A stretch of DNA of 64,000 nucleotides from the NCBI RefSeq assembly GCF_000764655.1, contig NZ_JRGL01000092.1, positions 62,001 to 126,000 of the forward strand. The letters are read 5' to 3'. The notes below the pieces were generated by a model. That model had not been told where the DNA came from. It did no database searches and saw only the letters and a program-made list of their open reading frames with translations. Below are positions 61,914 through 64,000 of this stretch, in pieces. The translations under genes and the position numbers were made by a program. The stretch is from Aeromonas aquatica. Its GTDB lineage: Bacteria > Pseudomonadota > Gammaproteobacteria > Enterobacterales > Aeromonadaceae. Numbering within the stretch: position 1 is the first letter of the stretch; the number at the start of each line of letters is the position of its first letter.

Positions 61914-64000
61914 TTAGCCTATGGTCATCAGGCTGGCGTTGCCACCGGCGGCGGCGGTGTTGACCGAGAGGGCGTGCTCGATCAGCAGGCGCTCCAGGGG
62001 GATGTCGGTCTCGCCACGGTGCAGGCCGTGCACGCCGACGATGGCGCCAGGGCGCGCGGCGGCGAGCTTGCTCACCTCGATCAGCTGATCCGAGTCGCCG
62101 TGGTGCAGCAGGGCATCGAAGCCGATGTCGCCGTTGGCCCAGTCCGCCACCAGCTGGATGCGGCCCCGTGCCTCGGCCGGCAGGCCGGCTTGCAGGGTAC
62201 GGTTCTGGGCGTTGTCCTGCCACAGCACTTGCGTCCCGACCGCGAGACAGGCCGCCAGCTGGGCCAGCAGATCCGCTTTATCCTCGGCCAGACAGAGCAC
62301 CCGCTCCCTGGGTAGCAGGCTGTAAGTGTTGCGCTCACCGGTGGGGCCGACCAGCACCTGGGTCAGACCGCTCTGGGCCAGCTCGCCATACTGGTCGCAC
62401 AGGGCTACCAGCGCTTTCTCTTGCTTGGCTGCCCAGTTGCGCAGCGCCTGCAGGACCGGCTTGGTCGCCTCGGTGCGCTGGATTGCACCCGGCTCCTGGC
62501 GCAGATGGCTGGCCACCGCATCCTGCGGGCGGGTCGCCAGCAGGCGGTACATGTAGAGCGGACCACCGGCCTTGGGACCGGTGCCGGAGAGACCCTCGCC
62601 ACCGAAGGGCTGCACCCCTACCACGGCACCCACTATGTTGCGGTTCACGTAGAGGTTGCCGACCTTGGCGGTGTTGACCACCTGGGCGATGGTCTCGTCG
62701 ATCCGGGTATGCACCCCCAGCGTCAGGCCGTAGCCGCTGTCGTTGATCTGCGCGAGCAGCTCGCCGAGCTTGGCGCGCGGGTAACGCACCAGGTGCAGCA
62801 CCGGGCCGAACACCTCGCGGCCGAGTTCATCCAGGCTGTCGAGCTCGATCAGGGTCGGCAGCACGAAGGTGCCGCGGCTGTAATCGGCGCCCTTGTCTGC
62901 ACACAGAGGGACACGGGCAATTTGATGCACCTTGCGACTCTTGTCGGTCATGGCCTTGATGTGCTGCTCGATATTGGCCTTGGCCTCGGCGTCGATGACA
63001 GGGCCTATGTCGGTGGAGAGGTGCTCGGGGTTGCCGACCTTGTACTCGGCCATGGCCCCCTTGAGCATGCGGATCACCCGCTCCGCCACATCGTCCTGCA
63101 CGCACAGCACCCGCAGGGCGGAGCAGCGCTGGCCGGCGCTGTCGAACGCCGAGGAGATGACGTCCATCACCACCTGCTCGGTCAGGGCGGAGGAGTCGAC
63201 GATCATGGCGTTCTGGCCACCGGTCTCGGCGATGAGGGGGATGGTGCGGCCCTGGGCATCGAGGCGACCGGCCAGGTTGCGGGAGATGATGCCCGCCACC
63301 TCGGTGGAGCCGGTGAACATGACGCCACGGATCCGCTCGTCGGCGATAAGCGCCGCGCCCACCGTCTCACCGCGGCCCGGCAGCAGTTGCACCGCGCCCT
63401 CGGGGACCCCTGCCTCGCGCAGGATGCGCACCGCCTGGGCGGCGATGAGGGGGGTCTGCTCGGCGGGTTTCGCCAGCACCGTATTGCCGGCTGCCAGCGC
63501 GGCGCAGACCTGACCGCTGAAGATGGCCAGCGGGAAGTTCCAGGGGCTGATGCAGACCACGGGGCCCAGCGGCCTGTGGCTGTCGTTGGCGAAGTGGTTG
63601 CGGGCCTGGGCGGCGTAGTAACGCAGGAAGTCCACCGCCTCGCGCACCTCGGCGATGGCGTTGCTGAAGGTCTTGCCGGATTCGCGCACCAGCAGGCCCA
63701 TCAGGGGCTGCAGCTCTGACTCCATCAGATTGGCGGCTCTGTCCAGCACGGCGGCACGCTCGGCCGGCGGAGTCGATTGCCAGATCTGGCCGCTGGCCAG
63801 AGCGCAGGCCAGCGCACTGTCGACCAGCTCGGGAGTGGCTTCACTCACCTGACCAACCAGATCACGGTGATCCGCCGGGTTGACCACAGCCTGGAACTCG
63901 GTCGGTGCCGGCACCTCGGTACCCAACATGGGCAGCGCCTGATAGCGGGTATTGGTGCTGCCGAGCAGGGCGGCGGACAGGGATCCGAGGCGATGTTCGT
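61914..64000 (-). CDS. putA: Bifunctional proline dehydrogenase / P5C dehydrogenase PutA, C-terminal part (partial)
   Basis: The frame runs off the right edge (EHRLGSLSAALLGSTNTRYQ...), so only the C-terminal ~695 residues are seen. They comprise the glutamate semialdehyde dehydrogenase domain: SPWNFPLAIFSGQVCAALAAGNTVLAKPAEQTP, FTGSTEVAG, ETGGQNAMIVDSSA and the catalytic Cys in SAGQRCSALRVL. The C-terminal conserved extension ends VNTAAAGGNASLMTIG, as in trifunctional or long PutA proteins. The enzyme oxidises proline to glutamate at the inner membrane. Whether a DNA-binding N-terminus is present cannot be seen. It is convergent with alr. Confidence 0.95.
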   Translation of the reverse strand, partial: EHRLGSLSAALLGSTNTRYQALPMLGTEVPAPTEFQAVVNPADHRDLVGQVSEATPELVDSALACALASGQIWQSTPPAERAAVLDRAANLMESELQPLMGLLVRESGKTFSNAIAEVREAVDFLRYYAAQARNHFANDSHRPLGPVVCISPWNFPLAIFSGQVCAALAAGNTVLAKPAEQTPLIAAQAVRILREAGVPEGAVQLLPGRGETVGAALIADERIRGVMFTGSTEVAGIISRNLAGRLDAQGRTIPLIAETGGQNAMIVDSSALTEQVVMDVISSAFDSAGQRCSALRVLCVQDDVAERVIRMLKGAMAEYKVGNPEHLSTDIGPVIDAEAKANIEQHIKAMTDKSRKVHQIARVPLCADKGADYSRGTFVLPTLIELDSLDELGREVFGPVLHLVRYPRAKLGELLAQINDSGYGLTLGVHTRIDETIAQVVNTAKVGNLYVNRNIVGAVVGVQPFGGEGLSGTGPKAGGPLYMYRLLATRPQDAVASHLRQEPGAIQRTEATKPVLQALRNWAAKQEKALVALCDQYGELAQSGLTQVLVGPTGERNTYSLLPRERVLCLAEDKADLLAQLAACLAVGTQVLWQDNAQNRTLQAGLPAEARGRIQLVADWANGDIGFDALLHHGDSDQLIEVSKLAAARPGAIVGVHGLHRGETDIPLERLLIEHALSVNTAAAGGNASLMTIG

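Overview
The window is a high-GC gammaproteobacterial chromosome segment that I read as Aeromonas. No 16S or tRNA is present, so the genus rests on protein resemblance and gene order: the crp-yhfA-prkB-yheU-yheT and yheV-slyD-slyX blocks known from enteric relatives, HutX/HutZ-type haem genes, a LuxO-like regulator, a ChiA chitinase, an StcE/TagA-like protease and c-di-GMP-I riboswitches. Species cannot be fixed.

Layout. (1) 1-10.4 kb: the late tail module of a prophage. It holds the end of the tape measure, a 1207-residue repeat-built tail protein, two probable adhesion or fibre proteins, a hub-like protein and small end genes, then a cluster of four TGGGGCCA repeats that looks like an attachment-site arm. 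(2) 11-18.5 kb: a lytic transglycosylase, a three-gene lipid-carrier glycosylation operon (GT2, LAB-N membrane protein, GT39), convergent UDP-glucuronate genes (ugd and a 4-epimerase) and a YitT membrane protein. (3) 18.6-27 kb: a Fur-controlled haem locus: ABC importer hmuTUV, divergent hutX-hutZ, a ChaN lipoprotein and a TonB-dependent haem receptor. (4) 27-41 kb: an MFS transporter, an SLC5-type hybrid sensor kinase, then a chitin and mucin region: riboswitch plus chitinase A; a second riboswitch plus a chiA 5' remnant plus a metzincin fused to a chitin-binding tail; and an StcE-like protease. (5) 41-64 kb: mostly conserved core genes (rlmA, crp, yhfA, prkB, yheU, a diguanylate cyclase, yheT, cheV, yheV, slyD, slyX, fkpA, a luxO-like gene, ushA, dnaB, alr, and putA running off the edge).

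The most unusual signal is a recurring scar. Just downstream of five intact genes (a LAB-N gene, hmuV, the luxO-like gene, dnaB and alr) lies a second, diverged copy of that gene's last 15 to 26 codons, in one case with its terminator. LAB-N also has a remnant of its start upstream, and hmuV has two tandem tail copies. In hmuV, alr and dnaB most differences are synonymous, which means the tails diverged while they still belonged to working genes. They are therefore better explained as leftovers of displaced alleles than as decayed local duplicates. The second riboswitch locus tells a related story: leader, chiA start, chiA-type C-terminal modules and terminator are all doubled, while the middle has become a protease gene, so a chimeric chitin-targeted metalloprotease appears to have formed inside a duplicated chiA locus.

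Functionally, the window joins haem-iron acquisition, surface glycan modification, and secreted chitin- and glycoprotein-degrading enzymes likely tuned by c-di-GMP. One diguanylate cyclase gene lies in the same window.
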